Origin: Nostoc sp. C052 | GTDB taxonomy: Bacteria > Cyanobacteriota > Cyanobacteriia > Cyanobacteriales > Nostocaceae | NCBI RefSeq assembly: GCF_013393905.1 | Contig: NZ_CP040273.1 | Coordinates: 248,001 to 312,000, forward strand | Length of the DNA: 64,000 bases | Direction of reading: 5' to 3' | Part shown: positions 1-9,221 of the stretch, piece by piece | How positions within the stretch are numbered: position 1 is the stretch's first letter | Layout: each line of letters begins with the position of its first letter | The notes under the pieces: generated by a model | Told to the model about the DNA's origin: nothing | The model's database searches: none | Seen by the model: the letters and a program-made list of their open reading frames with translations, nothing else | Position numbers and translations under genes: made by a program

Positions 1-1308
1 CAAAACCCGATTGATGTATACTACGCTCGACATAACCAAAAGTTACTATCAGGAGAAGTTGAATCTGCCGCATTTAACCCTGACTATCCAACCATTCTAG
101 GTAAACATTTAGAATGTGGTTGCATTGAAAGTAGTTTAACTTTAGGAGAACTCAATACTCGTTTTGGAAAAACAGCCGGTGCAGTTGCAGATTCTCTTTT
201 ACAACAAAACAAAATTTTCTTAAGTGGTAACGGAAAACTCTGGGGAAGAGGTTATCCTCATAAAGAAATTAATATCAGAAGCAGCACTCAAAGGTCAATT
301 TCTCTAATTAATAAACATACGGGCGAAATTTTAGAAAGTATGTCGCTCCCGTTAGCCCATCGAGAAGTATTTCCCGAAGCCATATATATGGTGCAAGATG
401 AAAGTGGGCAATTAATAGCATATCGTAGCGAAAGCCTAAATTCCGACAAAGGAGAAGCAATATTAACATTTCTAGGCAAAGATACAGATTTATTTACTGA
501 AGCGGAGTCAGAATTAGATATTCAACCACTTTCTACCTTGGCGGAATCTAAAATTATCCCTACTAATATCAAAGATGCACGGTTACGTCTAACTCTTGTC
601 TGGGGAGAAATTACGAATTCTGTAATTGGTTATAGATTGATGAAGCGTACCTATGGAATGACTTGTAAAAACCAACGTTGTACTAATTATAAAAAACCAC
701 TTGAAGGAAAAAGTTGTTCATTGTGTAAGCAGGCGCTGAGTGCAGCAGAAGTGACAAAACTTCAAAAAGAAATCGCATTTTCAGAGGCATACGTCACAAA
801 ATACCAAGCGCCTTGCGTACTAGTAGAGTTAAATGAGCCGTTGCAAAAAGCTCTGCAAATAACTGTCAATAAATACAAACAAGAAATTATGACCAACAAT
901 GGAGGTGAGATTCCAGAACTTTATCAATCCTTGTGGAGTAGCAGTGCTGAAGTCACGGCACTGCATAGTATCCAGCACCAGATAGTTAAAGCTGTGCCTT
1001 TGGTAGTTTTATCCTCTAGTTTGGATGTAGATGAATTGGCCATACAAAAAGAAAGCAGAAACATTGGTTACTTTTTTGACACCTGTGAAGGTGGAAATGG
1101 GGCAGCAGAAGCTATTTTCTCCGACTTCACAAAATTTGCTGCTGCATCTTATGCTTTAGCAGCTGAATGTGATTGTGAAGCTGGTTGTCCAAGATGCCTA
1201 CATTCAACGGCTTGTCCACAGCATAATGAGCCATTGCATAAAGATGTAGGTTTGTTTTTATTGGATGCAATTAGTCAAGCGAAGCTCAATTCCCAAAATC
1301 CATCTTGA
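1..1308 (+). CDS. DEAD/DEAH-box helicase with DUF1998 C-terminal domain (3' part)
   Basis: The reading frame is open from the first base, so the 5' part, with the Walker motifs, lies outside the window. The visible 435 codons begin with a QNPID-type stretch typical of the region after the helicase core in MrfA/YprA-like SF2 helicases. A CxxC-type zinc pair follows around 663-735. The C-terminal DUF1998 signature is a DTCEGGNGAAEAIF stretch near 1078-1120, followed by a four-cysteine cluster (CDCEAGCPRC, then C) at 1168-1215. In family members this four-Cys site binds zinc or iron, and MrfA acts in DNA repair; related helicases also occur in defence islands. The frame stops three bases before the next possible start at 1312, suggesting co-transcription. 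I am sure of the family but not of its role here. Confidence 0.85.
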   Translation, partial: QNPIDVYYARHNQKLLSGEVESAAFNPDYPTILGKHLECGCIESSLTLGELNTRFGKTAGAVADSLLQQNKIFLSGNGKLWGRGYPHKEINIRSSTQRSISLINKHTGEILESMSLPLAHREVFPEAIYMVQDESGQLIAYRSESLNSDKGEAILTFLGKDTDLFTEAESELDIQPLSTLAESKIIPTNIKDARLRLTLVWGEITNSVIGYRLMKRTYGMTCKNQRCTNYKKPLEGKSCSLCKQALSAAEVTKLQKEIAFSEAYVTKYQAPCVLVELNEPLQKALQITVNKYKQEIMTNNGGEIPELYQSLWSSSAEVTALHSIQHQIVKAVPLVVLSSSLDVDELAIQKESRNIGYFFDTCEGGNGAAEAIFSDFTKFAAASYALAAECDCEAGCPRCLHSTACPQHNEPLHKDVGLFLLDAISQAKLNSQNPS

Positions 1309-1311
1309 ACA

Positions 1312-1860
1312 TTGTTACCAAAAATCCCACCAGAAAACAGCATCAAAAATCTGCTGACAAAAATCCTACCGGTAAAAAACAATGACGATATAGATCGCGG
1401 TTTAGGATTGGTAGTGATTGCAAGAGTTGCTCGATACAATCAAATCACGGTCTGTAGTTACCTTTTAGATATATGGTGCTTGGGGGTTAAAGATACCATA
1501 CCACCACGTACAGTAGACACGATAAAATTTAAAGAATTTACAGAATCACTATTCGAGCCATTTCCCGGAAAACCGCACCTTGTTTCCCTTGAAATAGCCC
1601 AAGGGATGATATTTAGTGCTTGCGAATATGCTCTAAGCTTAGGGTTTCAACCACACAAAGATTTTGAAAAATCGCGTTTGCACATCGGAGAATGGGATGG
1701 GAGAATACGTATTGAATGTGGTCGTGACGGGAAACCATTTTATGTGAATGGCCCCCACGATAACCCGAAAAAAATCATGGAAACATTGAAGAGAAGTAGA
1801 GGTGAAGGGAATTTTGATTTTCTGATTGGTTCAGATCCTATTGAAAAGAATTTTTGGTAA
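1312..1860 (+). CDS. conserved hypothetical protein downstream of the helicase
   Basis: A 182-codon frame starts with TTG three bases after the helicase stop, so it is probably translated with it; the true start could be internal. I do not recognise a named domain. The protein is soluble, with no signal peptide or membrane segment. It has a central DIWCLGVKD stretch, a helix-rich middle (EIAQGMIFSACEYALSLGF) and a conserved-looking FQPHKDFEKSRLHIGEWDG segment. The last of these resembles a region of uncharacterised bacterial proteins containing a GF-xPHxDF pattern. The tight spacing suggests a helicase partner, but nothing in the residues proves an activity. Low-complexity content is absent and codon use looks like the neighbours, so I think the gene is real. 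Confidence 0.6.
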   Translation: MLPKIPPENSIKNLLTKILPVKNNDDIDRGLGLVVIARVARYNQITVCSYLLDIWCLGVKDTIPPRTVDTIKFKEFTESLFEPFPGKPHLVSLEIAQGMIFSACEYALSLGFQPHKDFEKSRLHIGEWDGRIRIECGRDGKPFYVNGPHDNPKKIMETLKRSRGEGNFDFLIGSDPIEKNFW

Positions 1861-2203
1861 ATGCAATTACTTTGATTATTCTGTTGCGTCATTACAATGT
1901 CATTTAGTTTTGGAATACTCAGCACAGTGAATGATTTCAGTTGCGCTTTGAGGCTTTAGGATGACGCTACTTTCAACCCAACTTTGTCAATCAGGTAAGT
2001 CCTCATATCAATAGGTTTTGAGACGGGCTAATCCTGAGCTACTTAGAGGTTTTGAGGGTTAGATAAATTTGCAGAACTTACTCTTATTTATTACATTTTG
2101 GCAGTTTTTGACCACGATTTTTTTTTGGCTTTGTGAGAAATCCGGGTTCAATCTGTACTTGTGATTGTGGTTATTAACTACGTACTGTTGTGGTAATGTA
2201 GAT
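1861..2203. other. intergenic stretch without recognised gene
   Basis: 343 bases, AT-rich, with a T-run at 2119-2127. I see no open frame with coding character, no clear hairpin terminator and no repeat shared with the rest of the window. Confidence 0.5.
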
Positions 2204-2767
2204 ATGTTTGGTAAGCAAAAGGGAAAAGCATTGTTAAGCGAATACCATAGAAAAAAGTTACTGCATCACTTTTACTGTCTGGATGCTAATAATTCAGGCT
2301 TCATTGGGAAAGAAGATGCTGAGATTTTTGCTGAGAGGTTCGCCAATATCCGTAGTGCAGAGCTTGGTTCAGAGATTCACAAAGATTTGTTGTTTAAATG
2401 GCTTGATATTTGGGAGAATTTTTGGTCGAAAGCGGATTTGGATGGAGATGGTAAGATAAGTCCCGAAGAATTTTGTCAGGGCATAGAGAAAGTGGTTTCA
2501 AATCCAGATTACAACGACCCTTTAATAGAGACTTTGTTTGACATTGTTGATTTGGACAGCGATGGTCACATATCACAACTTGAGCATCGTCTATTCTTCA
2601 GTGTGTTTGACCTAGATGCAGAAAAATCAGATTTCGTCTTCTCCAAGCTTGATATTGATCAGGACGGCATCCTCTCTAAAAAAGAGTTTGTTTCTGCTAA
2701 GAGAGAATTTCTAACTGAAAAGGAGCCCGGTGCTGTAGGCAACTGGTTTTGGGGTTCTGTGGAGTAA
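2204..2767 (+). CDS. EF-hand calcium-binding protein (calerythrin/sarcoplasmic type)
   Basis: Soluble protein of 187 residues if the ATG at 2204 is used; the frame is also open upstream to a TTG at 2165, but the extra 13 residues look non-native. Four EF-hand loops can be seen. The first is D27-D38, with a weak N-x-S pattern. The second is D78-x-D80-x-D82-G to E89, the third D116-x-D118-x-D120-G to E127, and the fourth D150-x-D152-x-D154-G to E161. Loops 2-4 have all Ca2+-coordinating positions. Two pairs of EF hands and this length match bacterial calerythrin-like or sarcoplasmic-type calcium buffers and sensors. There is no signal peptide, so it should act in the cytoplasm. The Ca2+-binding call is secure; the process it serves is unknown. 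Confidence 0.85.
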   Translation: MFGKQKGKALLSEYHRKKLLHHFYCLDANNSGFIGKEDAEIFAERFANIRSAELGSEIHKDLLFKWLDIWENFWSKADLDGDGKISPEEFCQGIEKVVSNPDYNDPLIETLFDIVDLDSDGHISQLEHRLFFSVFDLDAEKSDFVFSKLDIDQDGILSKKEFVSAKREFLTEKEPGAVGNWFWGSVE

Positions 2768-2856
2768 TGCGCGTAGTCCTCTATCATGGGATCTCTACAA
2801 AAAATATGGGGTCTTGAAATTTTTAGCTTCAAGGCTAGTTTCGTTTGTCTTGACAG

Positions 2857-3072
2857 CTAATCATACGTAAATAATTGAACATTGTTACAATCTCTACATT
2901 TCCGTGTCCGCAGCTTTTCGCCTCCTCCCCACCCAGCCCCATCAGCACGGAAATATACCCACTGACTTACTGATTCTCCAACGGTACGACCCCAAACAAA
3001 ATTTTGTGAACCGCAGATAGGACATGGCGTTTCTTGTGGGCTAAAGTTTTTGTGATTCGGTTGGTTGTTCAT
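2857..3072 (-). CDS. small zinc-ribbon protein
   Basis: A 71-residue protein with a CPICG knuckle at residues 17-21 and a second CRDC knuckle at 59-62, the usual arrangement of a one-domain zinc ribbon. The segment between them is rich in aromatic residues and glycine (GRADGAGWGGG-like). Short proteins of this layout are common in filamentous cyanobacteria and have no assigned role. It could be a small nucleic-acid-binding or adaptor protein. It runs opposite to the EF-hand gene, converging on it with about 90 bases between the stops. Confidence 0.6.
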   Translation of the reverse strand: MNNQPNHKNFSPQETPCPICGSQNFVWGRTVGESVSQWVYFRADGAGWGGGEKLRTRKCRDCNNVQLFTYD

Positions 3073-3120
3073 CAGCTTCCCCCGATAAATTCTGAGTGCA
3101 ATCTTCAGCAGCTATTGAAA

Positions 3121-3312
3121 TTAAAGTGCGTAGGCGTAGCCCGCCGTAGGCATCGCGATCGCTTGAGATTGAATTACCGATTTTTCCAACTGAGTGATAA
3201 TTCTATTTCCAGCAATCATCACCGTAAAAGACTTTCTGTTGTCCGTTGGGTAAAAATCTCGCACATCATCCGTTTCTAACACGCCATCTGTCAACAGCAA
3301 ATACAGAACAGA
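3121..3312 (-). pseudogene. degraded gene fragment
   Basis: On the minus strand a frame of about 63 codons is open without a start. It reads LLLTDGVLETDDVRDFYPTD and then an IAGNRIITQLEKS stretch that looks like real protein. The last ~20 codons are made of a dispersed repeat (GTAGGCGTAGCCCGCCGTAG and a HIP1 site at 3127-3162), so the natural 3' end appears replaced by repeat DNA. I do not recognise the family. Confidence 0.35.
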
Positions 3313-3779
3313 CAGACCACTAGAGTTCTAGAAAATAGATTTAATTGGTAGGTAAATTGTATGGTTTACGCAGTGGTGGTTCTCCTCCAGTCATAAGAGT
3401 AACTGAATCTTCAGCTTCTTCACCTACAGACCACCACCCGGCTACGATTGTTTTATCAGTCTGCGCTAATAGTTGCAGCTTGGGTAAAGTCTCCTTGATT
3501 TCTAAAGCACCAGCAGCAAAACATGACCAAAATCTAACTTCAGGTTCAGTATCATCCAACCCTTGGATAATTACACTCACTGCTGGCTGATATAAATTTT
3601 CTGGTAACTCATGAGAGAGCTTATTGCCAATTCCTTCTAATGCTTGCGCTCTAACAAAAGGAGCCTCAGCAATGTTTGCTGCTACTTCGGTCAGCGTACT
3701 AATCACTTCCTGATTTCCTTGGTAATTCGACAGAAAAGAGATTGCATACACCACACTATTTCGCTGTATGGGATCAGAA

Positions 3780-3939
3780 CTAGTAGTCTGCCAAGGTAAC
3801 TTTGCGTGGTGGCAAGCAGAGGGGCAGAGGTGCGGAGGGGCAGGGGGGAAAGAACTTGTACAAATCTCTCCTCTGCTCCTCTGCTCCCCTGCTCCTCTGC
3901 CGACCTCCACCCAGCAATTTTGGGTTGGCGAACTACTAG
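3780..3939. mobile_element. MITE, copy 1 (CTAG/TA-ended, purine/pyrimidine-rich core)
   Basis: The left end CTAGTAGTCTGCCAA and the right end TTGGCGAACTACTAG are near-perfect inverted repeats. The 160-base body has a G-rich first half and a C-rich second half that can pair. Similar elements lie at 45061-45208 (both ends) and 38589-38690 (right end clear), with a right-end scrap near 46618-46640. There is no coding capacity. TA at both ends would fit transposition by an IS630/Tc1-type enzyme, but the CTAG palindrome makes the exact target duplication uncertain. This copy sits inside the HEAT-repeat gene and happens to keep its frame open. Confidence 0.8.
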
Positions 3940-4225
3940 TAGACAGAATAGACAACAAAGATTTTAGGTGCTTCTCAGTAGCGATGAGACTAAGGGAAGT
4001 TGCTGCAAGATCCATAATTCACGACGTTGACCAGACAAAGTACAAATAAGGGCATCACCGACTCTTCCGACTAACCAACAAGCTGTCTGTGCTTTCTCAA
4101 AGTCAAGGGTATCAATCCAATTACCACTACGGGAAGCAAATCCTAGTCTTTCAAGTGTCTCGATCTCACCTACTGCTTCTAGAAATTGATTTTTGACTTC
4201 TTGAAGATTCATAGATTGGGGTAAA

Positions 4226-5584
4226 CTCATATCTTGCACCTGGAAATAGTAATGTCAATTCCATGACTAAGTGCTAAGGGCCGAAGCCGTTCAATGTCTA
4301 GTAGCAATAAAGACAAGACTAAATGAGGTAAAAAAGTATATAGTGCTAGGAAAGCAGCTTGACCCCAGTCTAAAGAATCAGGTAAACAGGATGAAAGATA
4401 CGTCCAATATGCTAATAAATAGGCAGTAATAGACAAGACTAACCAACGATAAATTCCTAAAAGAGTACCTTGTCCAAATCTATCTAAACCAAAGCGATGT
4501 TTAGCAGTTTTAAACCAACCTTCAATTTTCCAACGGCGTTTACCCCACCAGGAAATAGTACTGGCTTTAAGAGGTTGTGTAGAGATAACATATCTTTTAA
4601 CAAACTTGCCATTATCGCGTTTGAAGTAATACCAAGAAAGAGTAACAGGAAAATCTAATCCAACAAGTCGGACTTGTTGCCCTCGATGATGTAGGAGTTT
4701 AACTGCATAACCAAAAACCCCAACTTGCTATTTACTTCCAATACCAATAACAGCATGATATTTTAGTTTCCGAATATTGTTGATAAAATCCTTAGTGCCA
4801 AAAGCAGTATCAGCGAGAATTTTCACCCGAAATCGTTTGGTTAAATCTTTGGGTAAATGACGTACCATTCGTAATGCTATTTGAGACGGACTAGCCGTCC
4901 CTTTACCTCTCCAGACACGAAAATTCCAGGGTATACGCCATTGTCCAACTACCAAATATAAAACTACTATATGCAAGCCTCGTTTCCCGTTGTAAACGGT
5001 TATTAGATTTTTAAATGCTTTAAACTGACCACATTTCTCTAAAGTTGTCAGATCAACTATTACTTGTAGAAATGCTTTTCTTCCCAATGGACAATGACTC
5101 TTAACTTGCTCAATTGCCTGTTGACGAACATGACGAATTAGCTTACGAGTAGGCCATTTATAGGTATTTAAAAATCTACTTAAAGCGCTTTCGGATTTGG
5201 ATTTGCTGTAGTGTGGCAGAGGTTTTCCATCTGCTGCCAAAAATAGCCCTAGCATTGCTTCCAAGTTATCTCGTTGATAACGACGCTAGCTTCAATGCCA
5301 GAATCGTATACATTAGGGTATGGGCGTGGGCAAGAATGATTTCCATATTTCTTGCTGTTATTTATGTTATCTACGCCCTTTTCTCTCATTTTTTGCGAAC
5401 ATATAAAAATATCTTTATGCAGATGACATTATTCCCATCTTTGTATATGTCATTTGTATATATTCTGATACTAAATGTAGTTTATCATATCAGTACATGA
5501 AGTAGAAGCTCCATTTTTAGATGTTACTTTTATTTGATTGTTCTTGGTTAATACTGATTGTTTTTATCAGGTGCAAGATATGAG
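4226..5584 (-). mobile_element. insertion sequence, IS4/IS701-like, 1359 bp
   Basis: Perfect 17-base inverted ends (CTCATATCTTGCACCTG at 4226-4242 and its complement at 5568-5584) are flanked by a 5-base direct repeat, GTAAA, at 4221-4225 and 5585-5589. The element carries one DDE transposase frame, now broken. A 5-base duplication is not diagnostic of one family; ISH3- and IS1380-type elements also give 4-5 bases, and classical IS4 gives more. The intact ends and duplication show a direct, probably fairly recent insertion into the HEAT-repeat gene. Confidence 0.85.
4227..5346 (-). pseudogene. IS4-superfamily DDE transposase, frameshifted and with internal stop
   Basis: The natural start is probably the ATG at 5346 (MEIILAHAHTLMYTILAL). 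A frameshift near 5285 moves the reading into the frame beginning RRYQRDNLEAMLGLF. The frame then runs leftward to 4227 with one in-frame TAG at 4728-4730 after GSK. The catalytic motifs are an IVDLTT stretch (first Asp), an ILADTAFGT stretch (second Asp) and a C-terminal R-x3-E-x6-K in RWKIEGWFKTAK (Glu). That last pattern is the IS4-type YREK signature. With two disabling changes this copy should be inactive unless complemented. Confidence 0.8.
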
Positions 5585-5903
5585 GTAAATTGACATTAGC
5601 TGCCATTTTAGAGATGTTAGAGCAAATATCTCACAAAAAAGCGGGAAATCTCCGAAATCATTGACAAGATAAGATTACGGCTAAGTTGTGGGAGAAAGCT
5701 GCTAGACAGATAGAATAAATAAATGTTGATGTTTGAATCGGTAAGGGTGTAAAAGCCCAATTAGACCAAGCTTATTGTTGGTGCATTGGGTTTTGCGAGT
5801 TAACATCCCAGCGCACCCAACCCCGATGACCAATATGTGCGATCGCACAAAGTGTGGAATTTTGCTTATTGGCTAGATATAAAATCTGGTTCTCAGGTAT
5901 TGC

Positions 5904-6239
5904 ATGAAATACAGTACATTTTTTCTACTTTTGTACGCCGAAGTGTCAAGTCTTAAGGAAGCTGAAGAACTTTTGCAGGCGATAACGCCCCAAATCCAAG
6001 CGCACACTCTGTTTGAAGTACAAGACATATCACAATACTACAAGATTTCCGAATATTACGGTATTAACTTAGACTTATATCCACAAAGTGACCCACTAAC
6101 TGCTTTTGATGGTCTAGTACTCTGCGGGGCTTCAGGCTGGACTTTTACTACAGAACACGATGGTGTCTGGAACCCTCAACCTGGTGTGGTATTTCTGTCA
6201 CCTTTGGTTAGATGGGCGAACTTGGCACTATGGATGTAA
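5904..6239 (+). CDS. hypothetical protein
   Basis: A 111-residue protein starting MKYSTFFLLLYAEVSS. The pattern of an early hydrophobic strand, an EAEELLQAITPQI helix and a TEHDGVWNP turn reads as a small alpha/beta domain rather than a membrane protein. No family recognised. It follows about 300 bases of non-coding DNA that contains a HIP1 site at 5847-5854. The end may be shortened, because the last residues (LVRWANLALWM) look abrupt. Confidence 0.4.
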   Translation: MKYSTFFLLLYAEVSSLKEAEELLQAITPQIQAHTLFEVQDISQYYKISEYYGINLDLYPQSDPLTAFDGLVLCGASGWTFTTEHDGVWNPQPGVVFLSPLVRWANLALWM

Positions 6240-6306
6240 GTACCCAAAAGCAATGATGTCGTCAAATGACATAGTAGGAGTGTACTGCCTGTTCTAAGCG
6301 ATCGCT

Positions 6307-6504
6307 TTGAAAGCGAGTTTTAGTCCATCGCCTAAGAGCAATCGATTTTCACGGGTGATTGCTGAAAATCCTGGAAAGGTGGGCTATTGGGGTGATGAGT
6401 GGCGTGTTGATGGGAAATCTGTTGCGAAGATTCGGTTTGGAAGTTTTTGTGTTAGAAAAGCTACTGCTGAGGGAAAACTGAAAACAAGACCCTGTGTTAA
6501 ATAA
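6307..6504 (+). CDS. doubtful small open frame
   Basis: 65 codons, basic and rich in Gly, Ser and Lys. The middle (VIAENPGKVGYWGDEW) looks protein-like, but the first codons lie in a HIP1-containing spacer and no ribosome site is visible. It could be a fragment of a larger lost gene. Reported only because nothing else explains the stretch. Confidence 0.2.
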   Translation: MKASFSPSPKSNRFSRVIAENPGKVGYWGDEWRVDGKSVAKIRFGSFCVRKATAEGKLKTRPCVK

Positions 6505-6566
6505 ACTAAGAGGATTCATATTACCAATTATCGAGGTTTTATTGTTAGTCAGCAACCTCAATCAAG

Positions 6567-7040
6567 ATGAAAGTATTACCCGACGATAGCTTTACGATTT
6601 TGACACCTGATGCCCTGCCTATAGTCCTGGAACGGCTGAATGCACAAGTTGAACCGACAAAAGTATTTAGATTCTCTAAGAAACACCTCCCTTATCAAGG
6701 AACTATTTCGGAATCAGGGTTTCAAATCAGTCGCATAATTCACTATCGGAACTCGTTTTTACCAGTGATTCGAGGACGCTTTGAAGTAGAATCTCACCAA
6801 ACCTTGATTCATGTACAAATGAGGATACATCCTTTTGTGATGGCATTTTTAGGATTCTGGTTTTTACTCTGGTATGGTGCAGTCATTCCTATAGCGTTGA
6901 CAGGGGCTATGCCTAATTATATGGTTGCACTATTTGTAGGAATGCCTATATTGATGCTGATTATATTTGGTGTAGCTTTTTGGTCAGAAGCAAATCGCAG
7001 CCGTCGTGAATTGGCTCAAATTCTTGAGGGGCAAGTATAG
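6567..7040 (+). CDS. hypothetical membrane protein, two transmembrane helices
   Basis: 157 residues. The first ~95 form a soluble domain with beta-strand character (GTISESGFQISRIIHYRNSF, then PVIRGRFEV). Two hydrophobic helices follow, roughly residues 92-113 and 119-140, and then a short basic tail (EANRSRRELAQILEG). Similar single-copy proteins with an N-terminal cytoplasmic domain and a two-helix hairpin are common in filamentous cyanobacteria. I cannot name the family or function. No operon partner is adjacent. Confidence 0.6.
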   Translation: MKVLPDDSFTILTPDALPIVLERLNAQVEPTKVFRFSKKHLPYQGTISESGFQISRIIHYRNSFLPVIRGRFEVESHQTLIHVQMRIHPFVMAFLGFWFLLWYGAVIPIALTGAMPNYMVALFVGMPILMLIIFGVAFWSEANRSRRELAQILEGQV

Positions 7041-7244
7041 TTACAGCGCTTCCAGCTATTATGCAATACAGTTTTTCTCCTTGCCCTCTCCTATCAAAGC
7101 TTTCAGATTTTAGGATGTACCTCATAGCTGCCGGAAGTGCTGTATCGATTAACGATTTTGGTAGGATTCAAGCTTTCAAATCTATTCTTATATACCGATA
7201 AGACAGTCAGGGGTATATTGTCAAAAACTAAATTGGAGTTTTAG

Positions 7245-8441
7245 ATGCCGAGTCAAAAGAAAGAGCCAAGCGGATGTGGATGCTCAAATATTCCGATCTC
7301 TATAATCCTAATTATCTTAGGAGGTGGTTATTGGTGGTTTAGTCAGAGAGGATATTTAGAAATAAGCAAGTTTTTAGATAATAGTAAGAAGATAAATATA
7401 CATATTTTTAATCCCGCTATAACTAGCTCTCCAACTATTACTCCAACTGCTTCTATAGCTCCGTCAGTTTCGGCAAAAGTTACTCCAACATCATCTTCTA
7501 ACAACAATAAAATTTTCCCAAAAGTAATCCTAAAAGAAAAAATCCAATTGCCTCAAACGCCTTGGGAAAAGAAAGTAATTAGAGGAATTTATTTAACTCG
7601 CTATCAAGTTACCAATAATGCTGACGAAAAAACGATTCGTGAAAGAGTTCGTTACTATCGCTCTCAAGGAATTAATACAATTATTCACGGAGTTTGGGGC
7701 AATGGTTGTACGATGTATAATAGTGAAGTTATGCAGCAAAGCTTTGGGTATAAAAGTTGTCCAAACCAGTTTCAAGACCAATGGTTAAATTGGTTAATAG
7801 ATGAAGCACATAAGCAAGGGATGCAAGTTCATGCTTACTTCGAGAAGGGAATTAAAATAGATAAGAATAGCCCGATTTTTGATTTAGCGATTAATCGGAA
7901 ATGGATTGTTCCAGGAGTGGATAAAACCTACTCTGGAATTGATCATTATGTACTGGATGTGGAAATTCCTGAAGTTGCTAATCTTTTTAAAAATATATTA
8001 GTAGAGTTTGTCAAGAAATATCCAACTATCGATGCAGTTCAATGGGATGATTATTTAGGTTATTATGCTGAATTACCTGGGAAATTTGACCGGACTGAAA
8101 ATTTAACCCGATTTGTGCAACAGATGGTAACTTCTGTGAAAAAAGCTAATAAATCGGTGAGTTTTGATATTTGCCATCATAACCCATATTGGGCTAAAAA
8201 ATATTTTGCGGCTGACTGGGAAAAATGGGGTGTAGATCGTGTATTTATTCAAGCTTATAATGATAGTAATTTTGTTGAAGAATTAAATTACGCTCAAAAA
8301 TATGCTGGAGTTGCAATTACAGATCGGCAGCTTGGGCGTTTAAAAGAATTAGTTGATAACCCAAAAATTAAAAGTATCTTAGTTTTTCCGTTTTCGGGAA
8401 ACCCAGAAAAAACAGCTTCTAGCTTGAAAAACTCGCTTTGA
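7245..8441 (+). CDS. membrane-anchored glycoside-hydrolase-like protein (GHL10/YngK type)
   Basis: 398 residues. An N-terminal hydrophobic helix (about residues 18-35, after a CGCSN stretch) anchors it. A Ser/Thr/Pro-rich spacer follows at 60-95. From about residue 112 the protein has the GIYLTRYQV start and alternating strand/helix pattern of a TIM barrel. This includes GINTIIHGVWGNG, AHKQGMQVHAYFEKG and the acidic IDAVQWDDYLGYY stretch that probably holds catalytic carboxylates. This pattern fits the family-10-like glycosyl hydrolases. It should act on the outer face of the cytoplasmic membrane, perhaps on a cell-wall or exported polysaccharide. Substrate cannot be read from sequence. The first residues could instead be an atypical signal peptide. 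Confidence 0.7.
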   Translation: MPSQKKEPSGCGCSNIPISIILIILGGGYWWFSQRGYLEISKFLDNSKKINIHIFNPAITSSPTITPTASIAPSVSAKVTPTSSSNNNKIFPKVILKEKIQLPQTPWEKKVIRGIYLTRYQVTNNADEKTIRERVRYYRSQGINTIIHGVWGNGCTMYNSEVMQQSFGYKSCPNQFQDQWLNWLIDEAHKQGMQVHAYFEKGIKIDKNSPIFDLAINRKWIVPGVDKTYSGIDHYVLDVEIPEVANLFKNILVEFVKKYPTIDAVQWDDYLGYYAELPGKFDRTENLTRFVQQMVTSVKKANKSVSFDICHHNPYWAKKYFAADWEKWGVDRVFIQAYNDSNFVEELNYAQKYAGVAITDRQLGRLKELVDNPKIKSILVFPFSGNPEKTASSLKNSL

Positions 8442-8981
8442 ACTGGGATAGATTTTCTATTGGGGGACAATAGCTGGACTGGTGAAAGGGAGGTATATAC
8501 TGGATACGCTAGGAATATGCGTTTTTACAGAATATAGCGCAATATTTCTCAAGAAGCTTCGATTACTCACAACAGGCAGATGGTTCACCATTGGGCGCAG
8601 CTGTAAATCTGACTTCTACCGTGCAATATAAAACTGCCCTAGATGAAAGCTAGAGCAGTTTTGATAGAAGTAAATTATATAGGAGACAATTAGCGTTGTC
8701 CCCAGTTTATCCATAATAGATACCGTTATATAATACTATTCACCTCAAGTTTCGTGCTTTACGCAAAAAACGAATAATCTTGAAGTTGGCATTACAAAGG
8801 TTAGAAATCAGCACAAGCTAGCGTATTACAGACGGCATCCGCGAACTTGAGCTTCTTCCTTGCGGAAAAAGACAAGTCTACCGCATTACCTTTTATCAAC
8901 TGGCATTCAAAATAAAGCAGGTAAGGAAGATTCGCTGTTAAAATACCACCAGTCCGCTAAATTAAACGAGACATACAGCTT
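8442..8981. other. 540-base gap with a hairpin and gene remains
   Basis: No intact gene. A hairpin lies at 8630-8662. Between about 8824 and 8936 one plus-strand frame reads TDGIRELELLPCGKRQVYRI. This resembles the core of RelE/HigB-type toxins (xxREL...G..YRI), but it lacks a start and is preceded by a stop, so at best it is a decayed fragment. Confidence 0.35.
8630..8662. terminator. hairpin with flanking A and T runs
   Basis: AAAACTGC pairs with GCAGTTTT, and an inner CTAG/CTAG pair is separated from the outer stem by one mismatch. The A/T-flanked symmetric form suits a terminator readable from either side. It lies 190 bases after the glycosidase-like gene. Confidence 0.4.
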
Positions 8982-9221
8982 ATGATTACTCAAATGATGG
9001 TTCAACCCTCATTCTGGGTAGATTCTGGAATCAAACTCAGTAAAGTTAGGGACATACATTTGTTTAAGTTTACTGAAGAATTACAGTCTCGACTCGAAGA
9101 ATTGTCTGAGAAAAAGAAAGCTGGATTGCTAACCACAGAAGAAGATGCTGAATTGGCAGGCATATTGGAACTGGATAGAATTTTTACCTTGCTTAATGCC
9201 AAAATCATTTCTGAATCATGA
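8982..9221 (+). CDS. small acidic hypothetical protein preceding an HNH nuclease
   Basis: 79 residues, mostly helical and charged (FTEELQSRLEELSEKKKAGLLTTEEDAELA), ending four bases into the next gene (ATGA overlap, 9218-9221), so translation is coupled. Short helical proteins directly upstream of HNH nucleases are recurrent in cyanobacteria. The partner is probably functionally linked, perhaps as an accessory or antitoxin-like protein, but I know no experimental role. Confidence 0.6.
   Translation: MITQMMVQPSFWVDSGIKLSKVRDIHLFKFTEELQSRLEELSEKKKAGLLTTEEDAELAGILELDRIFTLLNAKIISES

Larger units (their letters stand above)
3341..5606 (-). pseudogene. HEAT-repeat protein gene, interrupted by an IS, a MITE and a frameshift
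   Basis: The gene can be rebuilt from its pieces. The start is the ATG at 5606, encoding MAANV before the break. The frame is then cut by the insertion sequence at 4226-5584 and resumes at 4220 as LPQSMNLQEVKNQF. It shifts frame near 4016 and carries an in-frame MITE at 3780-3939. It ends at 3341. Removing the IS and one copy of its 5-base target duplication joins the two halves in frame. The C-terminal half holds alpha-helical HEAT-like units, such as APFVRAQALEGIGNKL and DTEPEVRFWSCFAAGALEI. HEAT proteins are protein-binding scaffolds; some cyanobacterial ones are bilin lyases, but I see no specific sign of that. It is almost certainly non-functional. Confidence 0.75.
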
